Shown: positions 35,454 through 48,120, counted from the first letter of the stretch. The stretch: 64,000 bases of DNA from Mimachlamys varia (GCA_947623455.1 OX392532.1:25580792-25644791), one strand, 5' to 3'. Numbers and translations: made by a program. The notes: a model not told the origin generated them from the sequence alone.

Positions 35454-35852
35454 CCAAACTCCTCGGCATACTGAGATGCAAAAATGTCACAGGACAATCA
35501 TACTCTGTAAGAGATCAGGGCCAGACCCTACTCTTATCTCGGCACAAAACACTTATGACAACGCAAAAACTGCAACCTATAATGAAACTGTACAGAACAA
35601 CACACTACTCTGTGTTTGTTTGGACCAAATTATAGGTAAACCGCCAAATCCTCGATTACAACTTAAATCTATTCTCGGGTTAAACTCAAAAACGTATTAA
35701 GGGAGATAAAGCAATATCGATATAACAAAATATAAAATATTTCTTCACGCCCGAGTACATTCCGGTTTTATACTCGCCCACTGAGTCGTATCAAGACAGA
35801 CGTCACAAAGTTGCATGACAAATATAAATATATTTCCTTTATTGCTTATGAT

Positions 35853-36823
35853 TTTGCAAGTTTCAAGCTTCACACATCCTTCTTTCAACTATTTGATTTT
35901 GGTGGATTGGGCATGGTAATGTTATTTATTTTTATCTAAAACCGAAACCGAAAGTACAAACTTACTGGTATTTCTGAGTAACACCAATACAACCTTGACC
36001 CTTTAAAAGTCGTACACCTTTAGTTATGAATGTCAACAAAAGTCTGTTTGTCAGGTTTCAAGGAGAGGGAAGCTAGCTCGTAAAGTGAGTATGACAACAT
36101 GATACGTTTTTAGAATTTCTGTATGTATAATAGTGTTGTAAACATTCAACTTCAGGATTGGTTAACAACACCAATAGAAACTACATGTATATTTACAATG
36201 TATTATTGAATTTGTGACAGGAATTCCGTCCATAGGTATTTACCTTTAATGAGTGTCTCATTAAAATCAATCTGATTAAAACCATATCTGAATTCCACTA
36301 CGTAACAGTACATGTACACTCCGTTTCATTAAGGATCTTAATGAAACGGAGTGTACATATACTGTTACGTAGTGGAATTCAGATATAGTTTTAATCAGAT
36401 TGCACCAAAATAAGCCACGCGTGGTAAATAAGGAGAGGCAGCCAGGGTAGTAAATCGTTCGTAAACACGTTTTTAAGTATCAAATGGTTCGATAACAATC
36501 TTTAATTAAGAAAGGAGAATTTGTTTCTGAAATATTTTTCTGCTTTGGATATCTATTTTAAATGTTAATTCATCAGCTTTGTCTGTACAACACAACTATA
36601 GGTATAAAAACATACATGTGACATAACCATTAAATGTTTTCAGGTGAAAGATGTATTTTTTTAAATGAATTGTCATAATCATATAATAAAAATTAATTGA
36701 CCAACAAATAATTTCAAAACCTGGTTAACCATGATGATCACTGAAGTACAAATGTTTTGTTTTGATTAAACGCCATAAACCCTAGTATGTGTGCATTGTG
36801 TATTTCTATCTGTTACATTGTAG
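35853..36823. other. Upstream flank of copy 2
   Basis: Paralogous to 12560-13686. It contains the 135-bp palindrome and ends in the acceptor TTACATTGTAG (AG at 36822-36823) before the first coding exon. No promoter can be pointed to. Confidence 0.6.
36268..36402. repeat. 135-bp near-perfect palindrome
   Basis: Arms of about 67 bases meet at AAGGATCTT near 36335. The left arm has CAATCTGATTAAAACCATAT and the right arm its near-exact complement ending TTTTAATCAGATTG. Only a few mismatches are seen. It is absent from the paralogous copy 1 flank, so it is a recent insertion or fold-back. Confidence 0.9.
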
Positions 36824-36829
36824 GAGACA

Positions 36830-37072
36830 ATGGGCGTGGATTTGGCAGTGTACCGTTCACGGGTCGGTCAGTTTGTGTCACGACATGTGGATGGTAGTGT
36901 GTCTAACATTGACTACCTGTGTAAAGCTATTGCAAGTGTCCGGGGTGGTCTGAAACGACAAGATCGATTGAACAGCAAGGGGGCTGTTACATTTATCAAT
37001 CTGCTCCTACGTGCACAAGGCATAGAGCCGAACCCAGGGCCAGGTCCAGGTCCAGGAAAGAAAGATGAACAT
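36830..37072 (+). CDS. Copy 2 exon 1: leader with 2A-like motif
   Basis: 81 residues, same start context and donor (GAACAT|GTACGT) as copy 1. GIEPNPGP lies at residues 64-71 (37019-37042), followed by an extra GP repeat (PGPGPGPGK) instead of PGPGPGK. Only about nine bases differ over the first 210, two of them changing residues (I to S at 23, S to G at 40), while flanking intron sequence is hard to align. That pattern suggests purifying selection on the leader or local conversion. Confidence 0.75.
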
Positions 37073-40000
37073 GTACGTTTGGTTAAAGGACTTCATAAAA
37101 AAACTTTGGGGTATTGGTTCATCAAAAAAATAGATAAATCTTGGTGAAGCTTAAATGCTGAAGGTGTGATTAGATTGTTGATGTATATATATAAACAACG
37201 CACACTCTTTTTAATGCTTGAAAAGATATGTTCTTAGACGTAAAGCAATATAATTTGATTATACATGAGATATAATTATTAACCAGTTATGTTAAACAGC
37301 ATTGACATTAATGTTATCCGTAAATTATTTTTTGTTGTGTTCTTTAAGTATCAGCCATGTACATGGTTCTTAATTGTCTAATACTTTTTAAAAATACTGA
37401 CAATAGCACGTCTGTCCCTTACAGACATTTAAAGACACACCCAAGGACGACAATGATGATAACAACATCACACTCGGTACGTACGTAATCAGTTTTAAAA
37501 TCATTACCATATAGCGCATGCTCATGACATCTACATTTGTTAACATATTTGCTATCTATGTGATTCGTTTTAAAATAACGATATGACCTTAGACTTAATG
37601 CTCTCGGGATACATTTTACCAGTAATAAAGCTAGCATGTAAACATGATAACCAAAAGCCAACATATATATATATTTAAATACTCCCTAAATAAACATCTA
37701 TAACAGGTAACATGTAATTTAAACCTGACTGCAACAGTGCTGACAAAATATTCAATAATTCACGCGTTTTTCCTTAAAATAACAAATACCGCAATATCCT
37801 GTATGTCTTCGTGGTTCTAAAGTAAATTAAAAATAAACTATTTAATGTACACTAAGTAACAAATTCGGACCATATCCACTGAACAAAATATGTGTATTTT
37901 GTTCATAATTTGTGTTAATCAACTACAGACAGTAATTCTGGAGCAACCATTGCTGAGGGTATTAGCCAGTTTATGGAGTCTTTTCTACCAGTCAGCAATG
38001 CTACCAATGCAGGAAGTAGTCAAATAACCGAGTACGCAGGCGCTGTAGCAAATCCTGGACCGTCTTCCGGAGCAGTTGCCAAATCAACTGTTGTACCCCA
38101 AGGTAAAGTACTGACAAACATTTATAAAAAAAAGTAGATGCCTTTAAAATATAATAGTAAATATCAGAATTGAATTGATCTTGATAACATTTTGATATAT
38201 GTCAGTACATATATTGCTTTGCAAATTAAAACAAATATGTACGATATCAACTGTTACATACTGAAAGCTGACAATGCAAGTTAAAAGGCTTTCAATGAAA
38301 ATTAAAAACAATCAAGATTATTCAGAATACTATATATATATATATAATATTGAATATAATAGGCACAAAAGTTATAAAACCCGTATTCATTTTGACACTG
38401 ATTGCTCACTGCAGCACGACGGAAACGCCTTCAAACGTCCAATATATGTCCAAAATCCTCATCATTTATAGGCCGCAACAAAATATAACTAATGAATGGA
38501 AGACTACCAACCGAAATGTCAAATACAACCCACTTCTCCACGTGTATTGTTCTTGATTGGCATTTACACATATTCCTTACCTGGTTTCTAAACAACGAAA
38601 ACTAATTAACCGCAATATGTTTTTATGTAATTTGGAACATTTCTTAATGGTATCAAAAACTTAATATATTATATTACAAACTAGCTTTCATGCATCACAT
38701 CATTCCGTTACATATGACCTAAAGCATTAGTCGTTTAGACCTGAGTTTGACAGGTGATATGTGGTGCTTTATGTTGTACAATGTTGGTGATCATATCTTT
38801 CAGATGTATACCTATACAATTACAACCTGAACTTCAAGACTTAAATAAACTTAAATACTTCACTTAAATGTCACCAACGCCCTTGATGACCGGAAACAAA
38901 AGGTCAATTCAGGGGACATCTCGGAAGCATTATGATTACATTATTATAATTTATTTCAATATCAATAGAAATGTTTTTAACTTGCACTGCTCGCTTTAAG
39001 TTCATTAATTATTTTTCCTACGTATATGTATAAATTGAAATTATCTTTCAGTGGTGTTCAATTACGTTGACCAAAGAGAATATAATGAAGAGATCCATGT
39101 TCGGAAAATGAAAGTTGAAAATGCTGAAAATGTATCCACAGGAAAACAGACCATCATACATACCGGTATGTACAGCCTTCAAATGAAGCATTTTCCACTA
39201 TTTGTATCAGAGAGAAATGTAACAATTTGTTTGGTATTTGGTGTTTTCAATATTTCTGTTTATTGCTAGTGAACTGTTTGATAATTCGTCGTTGTTGATT
39301 ACAGCTATATCATTGTAATCGATAAACAAGGGGAATAACACGGAGTAAAAATAAAACTATTTTACTTTTTTTCAGAACAAACGATTGAAAACAAAGACAA
39401 GGACGTTCCAAAACAGAAGGAAAAAAGTCCCAAAAGAATTCTGCTTGAAGGTAACGTCAAATAAGTATAGATATATCAAACAAATCACCTTTCACCACAA
39501 GTCTTTATCTGCAGGTAATTGTATCGAATAAAGAAATCTTAATCACAATTTGTTACTTTATTGTGACACTCTATACTCTAGAAGTGCAAATAAGGGGATG
39601 TGGATTTTTAATCATTTCGAAAGATCTTCTAAACAATATTAATCATCCCCTCCTAATTTTTTTTCCTCATTAAAAAAAAAATGTAATAAAATATCATCAT
39701 AATGTATTAATGATATGTTGTAACAACCTGCATGTATGTTTTTGTGTATGTATTTATGTATGTCTTGTAATACTATTTAAAATGAATAAAAAATAAATTA
39801 AAAAAAAAAAAATCATCCCCTCCTAATTTTTTTTCTATCAAAACATCTTATTTTTCCACCATGTACACTGCCATACCTCGTACAAATTGAGGGAACGTCT
39901 TAGATCTCTTGTTATGAGAGCTTTCTTTTCCAAGAAAAGCCGACGACAATACAAATATATGGTAGTGAGCTATCTTGGAACAAGCTTTGTGAAAAACACA

Positions 40001-43000
40001 ACAAAAGCTAGGATAAAATATAATGAAGAAGCTCTAGTACGAGTGATTGAATTCCTTGTTGACAATATTTTTGTTCAGTTTTGAGGGAAAAGCTTCCAGC
40101 AAACTGTTGGCATTCCTATGGGAATAAAATGTGCCCAACTTTTAGAGGACTTGTTGTTTTCATACGAGGCTGAATTGATGGAAGAGCTGATAATGAAGGT
40201 ACCAAAAATCTTGACAATTTTTTTAATTGCACTTCCAGATATATCGACGTTGTGTTGTCTATATACAACAAGAATTTTGCTGACTAAGTCGATTGTATAC
40301 ATCCTTCTGAACTTGAAATGAAGGAAACAACATACTCTTCTACATCTACTTATCTCGATCTCTACTTAAACTATGACCAATATGGACAACTTACAAATAA
40401 GATACACGATATACGTGACGTTTTTTAATGAAAATGAGTTGACGAAAATTTTAATTTTCCGATCGTAAACATTCCTTTTCCCTGATAGTAACATCCCTGC
40501 TTCTGCAGCCTACAAATGTATGTTGTTTACATGTCCCAGTTGATACTTATTCTAGGGATTGCTCTAAACATCGAGATTTTCGTGTTGTCGACTGTTTACA
40601 AACACACTTACACGGGGATTCGAGTGATGCAGGTTTTGGATAGCTATACGCAAGTTTCATGGTCACCATCTTTGTCTTATTGAGAAATATATTGTATCGT
40701 TGTGTGATATAAAGATGGGCGTTTTTGGGTATGCTCATAAGTTTGCTAAACTCTGATTAAGAATGATGTCCCGGCTCTCACTTCGATGATTTGACGTTTA
40801 CTTAGATGTGACCGATATTTACATGGCGGGTGTTGTCGATGAAGGAAAAGGCGCTTACTCTTCCGGAACACCTGTTCTTATTCTCTCGTACTTTTGCAAG
40901 GGTCTGATTGTTCATATCTTTCCCTTGTTTAATCGATTTTGAGTTCGGATTATGGTTTTGTTGGCTCTTTGGTATTGTCTTATTTTCTCTTTCTTGCCGG
41001 TGAGCTTAATTGTTAGCAATGACAGGGGTTTTCTATCAACTAAAACACACGGATAATTTAAGGTGTTCTTCCCAAAAATAGTGTCTGCTCATATTCTGGA
41101 AATATTTAACTTAACATTAACACTATAGTAAAGTGTTCTAGTTATTTTTTTATCTGTGTGTACTGGTACATAGTGTTTTAAAAGAAGTGCGTAATACGTG
41201 TAACTAGACCCATATTTTCGTTTCAATCAATTCAAATATAGTATACCGTGCAATGCACTAAAATTTCTGCATTTTAGCACATCACTCGCACCTCTCATTA
41301 GAAACCCCTACTCTCAAAATTCGGCGAGAAAAACAGGATTTGTCGTGGGCCTATCGAACATTTTCCAGGAAAACACTTATTTTATTACCTTGTTATAGGC
41401 CTATTTGTTGCAGTTTACTTCTAATTGCATGCAGTGTTTTAACTAGCATGCTTAATTGCCAAATTCTTGTGCATAACTGGTATGGGCGGCGAAAGGGGTA
41501 AACTAGAAGCCCAGAGGGCATACATCACTCACCTGAATACATTGGTATCTAGGTAATCATGGTAAATATTTTCCAAAAAGATCCCATGGACAGGGACCGA
41601 CCCAAAGATCAATCGATGAAGCATGGCAGTATAAATTAAAAGTTTGGTTAACTGGTTGGAATCTCATCTGTTTTCGAGTTGAACTGATCAAGAAACTATG
41701 GATGTGCCAGACCCCAACATCAATGCTAATATCACGATTGTCTCTTGATGTTTTTATTTCAAATATATTTCATTGATTAAATTAATCATCAAAGGGATTG
41801 AGCAACAGGCTTTACCTATATAAGCGTTCCCCCTTACCTCCGACATACTTTGAATAATACAATTTGAAAATATATATATGTACATAATTTTTCAGTGCTT
41901 TTCATCTCATCTCTTGATACTTGATATTTACATGTATTTCACTGTAATTTTTGAGATAACTGATATACATACAATATTGTAATATTAGAGTAGGACTGGT
42001 TAGATATTTAATGTAAATAAGTTTAATACATAGATAATATATTAATAAAATCTACATAAAATTTAAATCATGATCTCATTACAATGGTTTCCAGTGAATA
42101 TCATAGTTTTACCAGATATCATGGTTTTTGTAAGAATTGAAATATATTACTGTATATATTCTATATTTTCGATATATGGAATGTTTTTACATGAGTAGAA
42201 AAACAAAGAAAAAAATAACATAATTAAAGCGTGAGAGAAAAAAAAATAAGACTACACAAGAAATTCACATTCACTCTCACTCGTACACTTCAACATAATT
42301 ATGTCTCTGGCATGGTTTTTTATAAGTAAATTATTATATTTATTTATTTCATTTTAGATAACATGTGCTATTCGACATTATAATATATATATATATCTTT
42401 ATGTCCAGCAATTGTATATATAGTTTTAGAGTGGGGATTTCAATCGTTTAAAAGTTATGACTCAGAGGTTAAGACTGCAAGGGCGTGGTGGACCTGGGAT
42501 GAAATCAAAAAATCATAATCAATTGTGATCGTCTCTTAATGCCCAGCAAATGCATATATAGTTTTGGGGTTTGGGATCTCAACTGTTTAAAAGTTATGAT
42601 TCCGAAATTGATTCCATATGCGCGGGGCTCACCGAGGACCAATCCTAATATCATGATTGTGTTAGTCTTTTTATGTCAAGCAATGGTATATCTTGTCATA
42701 GGGTGGAGATCACAGCCGAAACCATTTAAACAAGCAGCGATTTAAAAGGTTTTGCATCTATTTCCCCTATTGGGTCCCGCCCCTCCTGCAACACGGGTCA
42801 GAGTCACCATTTATACAAAATATGTTCCCCTCTTCCATAGGATGTTTCCGACCAAATGTGGTCCAAATCCATTCAATACTTTAAGACAAGAAACGACTTG
42901 AATGGCTTTTCCTCTATTTCCCCTATTTGGCCCCGCCTCTCTGACCCCAGTAGGGTCAGATTCACCTTTAACACAATATCTGTTTCCCTCCTCCAATGGA

Positions 43001-46000
43001 TGTTTCTGGCCAATTGTGGTTTAAATCAATGCAAGACTAAATGACTAGTAGCTAGTAGTCGCCATTTATACAAAATCTGTTTCCCTCCCCCCAAGGATGT
43101 TTTTTGGTTAAAATCAATGCAGTACTTAATGACTAGTAGCAATTTAAAGGAAATGTTGATATACGACGGACGACAGACGCCGCGCCAATGCATAAACTTA
43201 CCGGCCCTTCGGGCAAGATGAGCTATAAATACTATTTCGGGCAAATTTAAAAGAAGTAATTTGATCAATCGCCGGTATGTATCATGGCTTACCATGGACC
43301 TTGCTTTTGACATTGATTCTATTTTTACCTTAAATGGAAAATGGCGGCCATAAAACGTTTTACTCAAGCATTTTGCCGTCGATAAACCGGTACACATACT
43401 TTTCTGATGCCTATTTTAGGAAAATCCATGTACCATGTACGCAGCTTATTTGGAACACTGCTATACAAAGGAAAAAATCTTTCTGTATGACTTGCATATA
43501 TTAAAATACTATGTTACTTAACATTTAATACAAGAATATATTTGTTATCGTAGTAACGAGACGACATATGTACGCTTCTGTTTCTTTCTTTTCAGAGAAT
43601 ACTAAAATAATGATAACACAGCACATCGAGGAAACTGCCAATATACTGGTAACTAGGACCGGAGCTGTAGCGGCAGTAGTCAATTGTTTGAAGGACTACA
43701 ACATGGTGGTCATAGCTGGCGTCACAGGAGAAGGGAAGACAACTCTGGGTAGGGAAATTTGTAAACAGTTGAGAGACGGTACTCTTGATAAAGATATAAA
43801 ACCCAAGACACCTGTTCTGATGACAATACCCCAAGACTGGAATGACGTCGTGAACGACAAAGATGATATCGTTGTGTTTGTAGATGATATATTCGGGAAA
43901 ACAAACTATCAGACTGGGCTTCTGAATGGTTGGAAACCTTTATTTGATAGAATTTTGCAATGTTTACATGAAAAAAATGTTTGTTTGGTGGTAACATCTC
44001 GTACGCATATCCTTAAAGATGCCAGACGTGAATCGGGGGTGATAACTAAAATGACCACTGACCACGTTCTTTCCGAGAAGAAAACCGTAGATTTGACTGA
44101 CGACCAGAAATTGACTAGGGCTGAACGTTTAGACATTTACAAGAATCATTCCCGCCAAAGACATGGTGACAATGACAGCTTGTCTAGTATGTTTCTTTCG
44201 GTATTCGCTGTTCAGGGTTTCCCATCAAATATTTCTTTTGGCTTTGCTCAGATTTGCAAGCTCTTCTTCACCAACGATACATTTTTTGAGAAAGGCGAAC
44301 AGTTTTTTAAGAAACCTGATAGAATACTTACAGAAGAAATAGAGAGAATGAGGCTGACTGAACCGCACAAATACCTTGCATTGGTATATTGCTTCTTAAA
44401 CGATCAAAGAGTAGACACTAAAAAACTCAATCGCCTGAAAATCTCAAAAGTAGAACATGAAAACATAAAAAGCTATGCAGAAGTATGTGGCGTCCTTCAG
44501 ACCGATAACGTATTGACTTTGCTCAAACAAGGGCTAGAATCTCTGGATCGTACATATCTGACAAGGCAAAACAATGTGTTCACATTTGGTCATCAATCAA
44601 TTGCGGACAATGTTTGTATTGTATTCGGAAAGGAAAATCCAGAAATGATTCTAGAAAAATGTAGCAGACGAGTGATACTGGAACTGCTGGATATTTCTGA
44701 AACTGATCAAACCGACAGGTGCACCTTACACGTTCCTTCTGATTGCTTTGAGCACCTTGTAAAGCGAATGTACAAGATGATTATTGAAGGGGACGTTTTT
44801 AATAGAATCACAGTAGAATCGTTTCCCAGGTTCCAAAATCAAGAACTTGCGGATTGTCTCTTCGAGTATATCACAACAAGAGGAGACATGCGAGCTTTCC
44901 ACAGATCTCATATAGGTGATCACTTCTTTTCCGCAGCAAGTCTACTAGAATCTTGTGCGAACAATGTTTTCTTTCTAAAGTCTCTTTTCAAATTCAAAGT
45001 TGACGAGTTCATTGTCAAGGAAAGTGGCATTTTGTTCTTTACAAGAACATTACAGAAAACATTAAAGCGATCCATAGAACACAACAACAGGGCATCATTG
45101 TCATTTCTGCTTGCAAATGGGGCGTTTTTGACTGAAGAATGTCTTGATATAGCAATTTGTTCGAATGATGTGGATCTAGCAGAGTTTGTGTTGCAGTTAA
45201 ATATCTGGACAACATCAGAGGTCAGTAAGCATATTGACCAAGAAACAACAGATCATCTTCCTGAAATGCTAGAGGAGTGGAATAACATGTGCAAGATAGA
45301 CGTACTACGAAATCGGTATTTTAAACCGAAAACATACGTTAGCACAAGCGATACCAACCTCTCAAATATGACTACCAAAGATATGTCGACAGCGGTTGAA
45401 ACAATGGACTTTGAAACGCTACATACGATTTTCCAATCCTCGGAGTTAAAAGATCATCATAACCGGCTTATCAAATCAATACTTGACACAAAACACAAGA
45501 GATTAAGTGATGCTATCGCAGTCAAAAGAATGGGCGGACAAATTGACGGAACAGTTGTCCAGTATGCGTTGCATCGTTGTGATTTGGACATGTTTCGGTT
45601 CTTCCTTTTCTCATCAAACGTTACCGAAGCACAGTTGACATCAATGCTCTCTGAAGCAATCCATTTGAACAAAATTGACCACATCGAAGTTCTGACAAAA
45701 ACAGGTGGACAGCCGTCCCTGGACGATCTTATCACAAAAGCAGGGACAGCTAGTATGGGTGTTGAATGTGTTGTTAAAACCATCATAAAATCAACATCTT
45801 GGACACGTACACAACTTGATCGTGTTCTTGATGCAGCCGTGCTTTTCGGTACACATGCTACAATGGAAGTCATTTTCGAAGGTGGAGGTCGGTTTGCGGA
45901 AGATGCGTTGGTCAACGTGTCTAAAAGGAAGTATGATCGACATCAAAAGTATTCACAACCTCCAACTCCCAAAAAGGAGTTCAGACTTAGTATAAATACA

Positions 46001-47464
46001 GTATTTGAAATTCTTACTGCAGAGACAAAGCTAAATTCTCAGCAAGTTGCATATGTTTTATCGAAAGAAGAATGGTCCGAAAGCCAAATTGATGATGCAT
46101 TGAATGCTGCTTTAGATTCGGGGTCATTTAATACTGCAAAATTTCTGAAACAGAAAGGAGGAAAAGTTCACAGTGATGCTTTATTAGCGGCTGTGAGAAG
46201 GCCGTGTGAAAGACTGGAGGGAGTAATATTTGTACATAGTATTGGGGAATGGTCAGTTGAACAACTGAGCAATGCGTTACACGAGGCATTAGTCATTTGC
46301 AGGCCGGACGTTGTCATGTACTTGAACAGCAAAGGAGCATCGTTCAATGATTCGAGTCTTTTAAATGTTCTTCGATGGAAGGTTGAACATCATATCCAGA
46401 TAAAATTCATCAAACATATCATAAAAGCTCGTTCTTGGTCACCAATGCTGCTCGATGAAGCCATTCAGTTTGCATGCGAGACAAATGGACTTTCGATATT
46501 AGCTCTCCTTCATGTTCCAGAGACCAATTCAGAAGCTCAAATCAGAAGCGTTATTTTAAAATTACGTCAGATCAAGGATCTAAAGAAAACGGCTGTCAAA
46601 ATGTTAAAAGACAAAGGAATGGATGCTGATCTGACTTTAGTCTTAAATCAAGAAATTCGGGAAGGTTGCACAGATATTGTTGAGCAACTTATTTGCGAAT
46701 TTGGAATTTCCTGTGACAATGATGGCTTAGCAAATGCCATGGAGAACACCCGAAACTATCAAAGCTTTGATAGACTGAAAATGGTCCGCCTTGTGCGGGA
46801 ATCAAAAGACTGGTCCAATGAGTTGTTGACGAAGGCGCTAGACAAAGCGATTAGACTTGGGTACAGTGACGTTATATTGTACTTACATACCAACGGGGCC
46901 AAGTTCGGTGACGAAAGTCTGGAGAACTCAATGGTGTACAAAAATATAGGATACGATCTGTATAATCTTGTTTCTTATGTAATGAAATCAAGTCACTACA
47001 GCGAAGAACTAATGACCAATGCACTGACAAAATCTTTAGAGATTGGCCATTATCAACTCATGACCATGTTGCATGAAAAGGGAGCAGAGTTTGCGGATAA
47101 AAGTCTACAGCAAGCAATCCATAAAGAGTGGATACCCTCAGATCGACTCCCAGCAGTTAAGTTCATACTGAATGCAAGACGTTGGGACGATACTGAAAAA
47201 AGTGAAGCATTGCACAGGGCTGTAAAGTTTGGGGATATAAGCGTAATTGAATGTCTTTTGAAATGTGGAGGGGAGGTGTCGACACAATGCTTGTGCGATG
47301 TTCTGCAAAAGAAATGCAAACCGTCACATCGCCTCTGTATCGTTAGACTCCTACTATCTAGCCCCCATTCGTTGGCACGCGCGGTACTTGAAGAGGCAGG
47401 AGCAAAAGCTAGACAGATGTCAGAGCCCAAACTTGAGGCGTTCATCCAGCAGTGCATCAAGTAG
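36830..47464 (+). CDS. Copy 2 gene model: 2A-like leader - nSTAND3-type NTPase - ankyrin-like solenoid
   Basis: Six coding exons: 36830-37072, 37425-37476, 37929-38102, 39052-39165, 39376-39450, 43596-47464. All introns are GT-AG; phases are 0 then 1 throughout, as in copy 1. The total of 4527 nt is divisible by three and gives about 1508 aa. It differs from copy 1 by having one exon 3 and one lysine-rich exon 5. The open frame extends upstream of 43596 to an ATG at 43568, but those nine codons form the polypyrimidine tract and acceptor, so they are intronic. The role is inferred to be an NLR-like switch as for copy 1. The 4.1-kb last intron could hide an additional exon. Confidence 0.75.
37425..37476 (+). 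CDS. Copy 2 exon 2: acidic linker
   Basis: 52 nt after CCCTTACAG and before GTACGTAC. It encodes DTPKDDNDDNNITL, matching copy 1 exon 2 in length and phase. Confidence 0.7.
37929..38102 (+). CDS. Copy 2 exon 3: low-complexity linker
   Basis: 174 nt, phase 1-1, acceptor AACTACAG, donor GTAAAG. It encodes a Ser/Asn/Gly-rich segment with TEYAGAVA conserved. It has one codon more than copy 1 exons 3a and 3b, and is not duplicated here. Confidence 0.7.
39052..39165 (+). CDS. Copy 2 exon 4: conserved beta-prone module
   Basis: 114 nt, phase 1-1, acceptor ATCTTTCAG, donor GTATGT. It encodes YVDQREYNEEIHVRKMKVEN and AENVSTGKQTIIHT, clearly homologous to copy 1 exon 4. Confidence 0.75.
39376..39450 (+). 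CDS. Copy 2 exon 5: lysine-rich linker
   Basis: 75 nt, phase 1-1, acceptor TTTTTTTCAG, donor GTAACG. It encodes DKDVPKQKEKSPKRILLEG. It corresponds to copy 1 exon 5b and lacks the strong NLS-like run of 5a. Confidence 0.65.
39641..39835. mobile_element. 145-bp retro-inserted fragment with 25-bp target duplication
   Basis: The 25-bp AATCATCCCCTCCTAATTTT(TTTTC) occurs perfectly at 39641-39665 and 39811-39835. Between them is AT-rich DNA ending in ATAAAAAATAAATT plus about ten A residues. A long perfect direct repeat and an A tail on the + strand are the marks of LINE-mediated insertion of a short 5'-truncated element. Confidence 0.8.
39860..40990 (+). pseudogene. Decayed reverse transcriptase in copy 2 intron
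   Basis: Frames spell SYLGTSFVKNTTKARIKYNE, VDNIFVQF, a stop at 40082, then QTVGIPMGIKC and FSYEAELMEEL, ISTLCCLYTT where YIDDVLSIN is expected, and the tail GGCGGGTGTTGTCGATGA at 40826. Several frameshifts are present. It is the same family as the copy 1 intron fragments, with a longer 5' part (RSLVMRAFFSKKSRR). Confidence 0.8.
40991..42400. other. AT-rich intron sequence of copy 2
   Basis: No exon or element recognised. There is an AT microsatellite near 42388. Confidence 0.4.
42420..43232. mobile_element. Dispersed repeat with internal paragraph-like units and terminal hairpin
   Basis: Similar blocks recur: ATTTCCCCTATTGGGTCCCG at 42759 and ATTTCCCCTATTTGGCCCCG at 42914, each followed by AGTCACC or ATTCACC and a CTGTTTCCCTCC-like phrase, which appears a third time at 43077. 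The end GGACGACAGACGCCGCGCC is followed by a GGCCCTTCGGGC hairpin. I know this type as a common mollusc genomic repeat, from memory and unverified. Confidence 0.55.
43596..47464 (+). CDS. Copy 2 last exon: nSTAND3-type NTPase plus ankyrin-like repeats
   Basis: Acceptor TTCTTTTCAG|AG, phase 1 entry (ENTKIM). Walker A GVTGEGKTT, Walker B VVFVDD with IFG, and VVTSR are all intact. It is a three-part mosaic. About 43695-43960 (NTPase core) is almost identical to copy 1, 43990-45250 has drifted to perhaps two-thirds protein identity with copy 1, 45311 to about 46840 is almost identical to copy 0, and 47316-47510 is almost identical to copy 1 again. The solenoid keeps the W-marked ~65-residue units. 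Stop TAG at 47462-47464. Confidence 0.92.
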
Positions 47465-47869
47465 CGAAATTACATCAACTTGGATTTGGAAAAGGTTTCA
47501 TTTTCGGAACAACTGCTTTCTTTCATAAAGCATGTATGATGTGATCAATATAGTATGATCAGCATTGTATCAAACTAATGACAATTTTATCTATTCTATA
47601 CGAATCACAAAACCACACAACTAGTTTATGCAGACGCCATTTATCCGGTTACTTCGTTATTCGACCGCTTGCTCTAGGAACGTAAGCAGCTGGGTCAGAA
47701 GTGTTATACCGTATTGCATCATGATCATAAGGCCATAACTATGCTTAATATATAGATTCATAATTATTCATGAAGGTGACAGAACAAAATCGTTCAATGA
47801 CATGTCAAAACGCAATAATAAAAGATGAAATAATTTTGAGGAATGTACAGTCATAATGGCTAAACATGC

Positions 47870-48120
47870 AATAATTGATGACTTGACAAAATCTACAGCA
47901 TGGGGATGATTTGACAATATAGGGACAGCATTTCACACCATTAAGATGGTTCGGCAACAGGTGCAGTTTAAAGATGGTTAGTAAACAAGTGAAACGTTGG
48001 GATGATTGGATGATAGGGTGGTTTGACAATATAAGGACAGGTTGACAGGAAAAGCAGCAGGTTGGTACATGTGTGACAATAGGTGAAACGTTAACATTAG
48101 GTATGACATAAGATACCATT
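47870..48120. repeat. Degenerate 28-bp minisatellite units behind copy 2
   Basis: Phrases such as GATGATTTGACAATATAGGG, AAGATGGTTCGGCAACAGGT and GGTGGTTTGACAATATAAGG match the unit of the arrays behind copies 0 and 1, but the array is short and decayed. Confidence 0.65.

Larger units (their letters stand above)
33779..35852. repeat. 1.75-kb tandem duplication, unit 2 (with MITE insertion)
   Basis: Same landmarks and order as unit 1. It is longer because MITE copy C sits inside it. The repeat ends at AAATATATTTCCTTTATTGC, matching AAATATATTTCGTTTAATGC at the end of unit 1. Confidence 0.85.

Noticed and set aside
43568..43595. ATG start for the copy 2 last exon
   Set aside because: The codons MYASVSFFS are the polypyrimidine tract and acceptor TTTCTTTTCAG; copy 1 has no equivalent and the phase-1 splice fits both copies.
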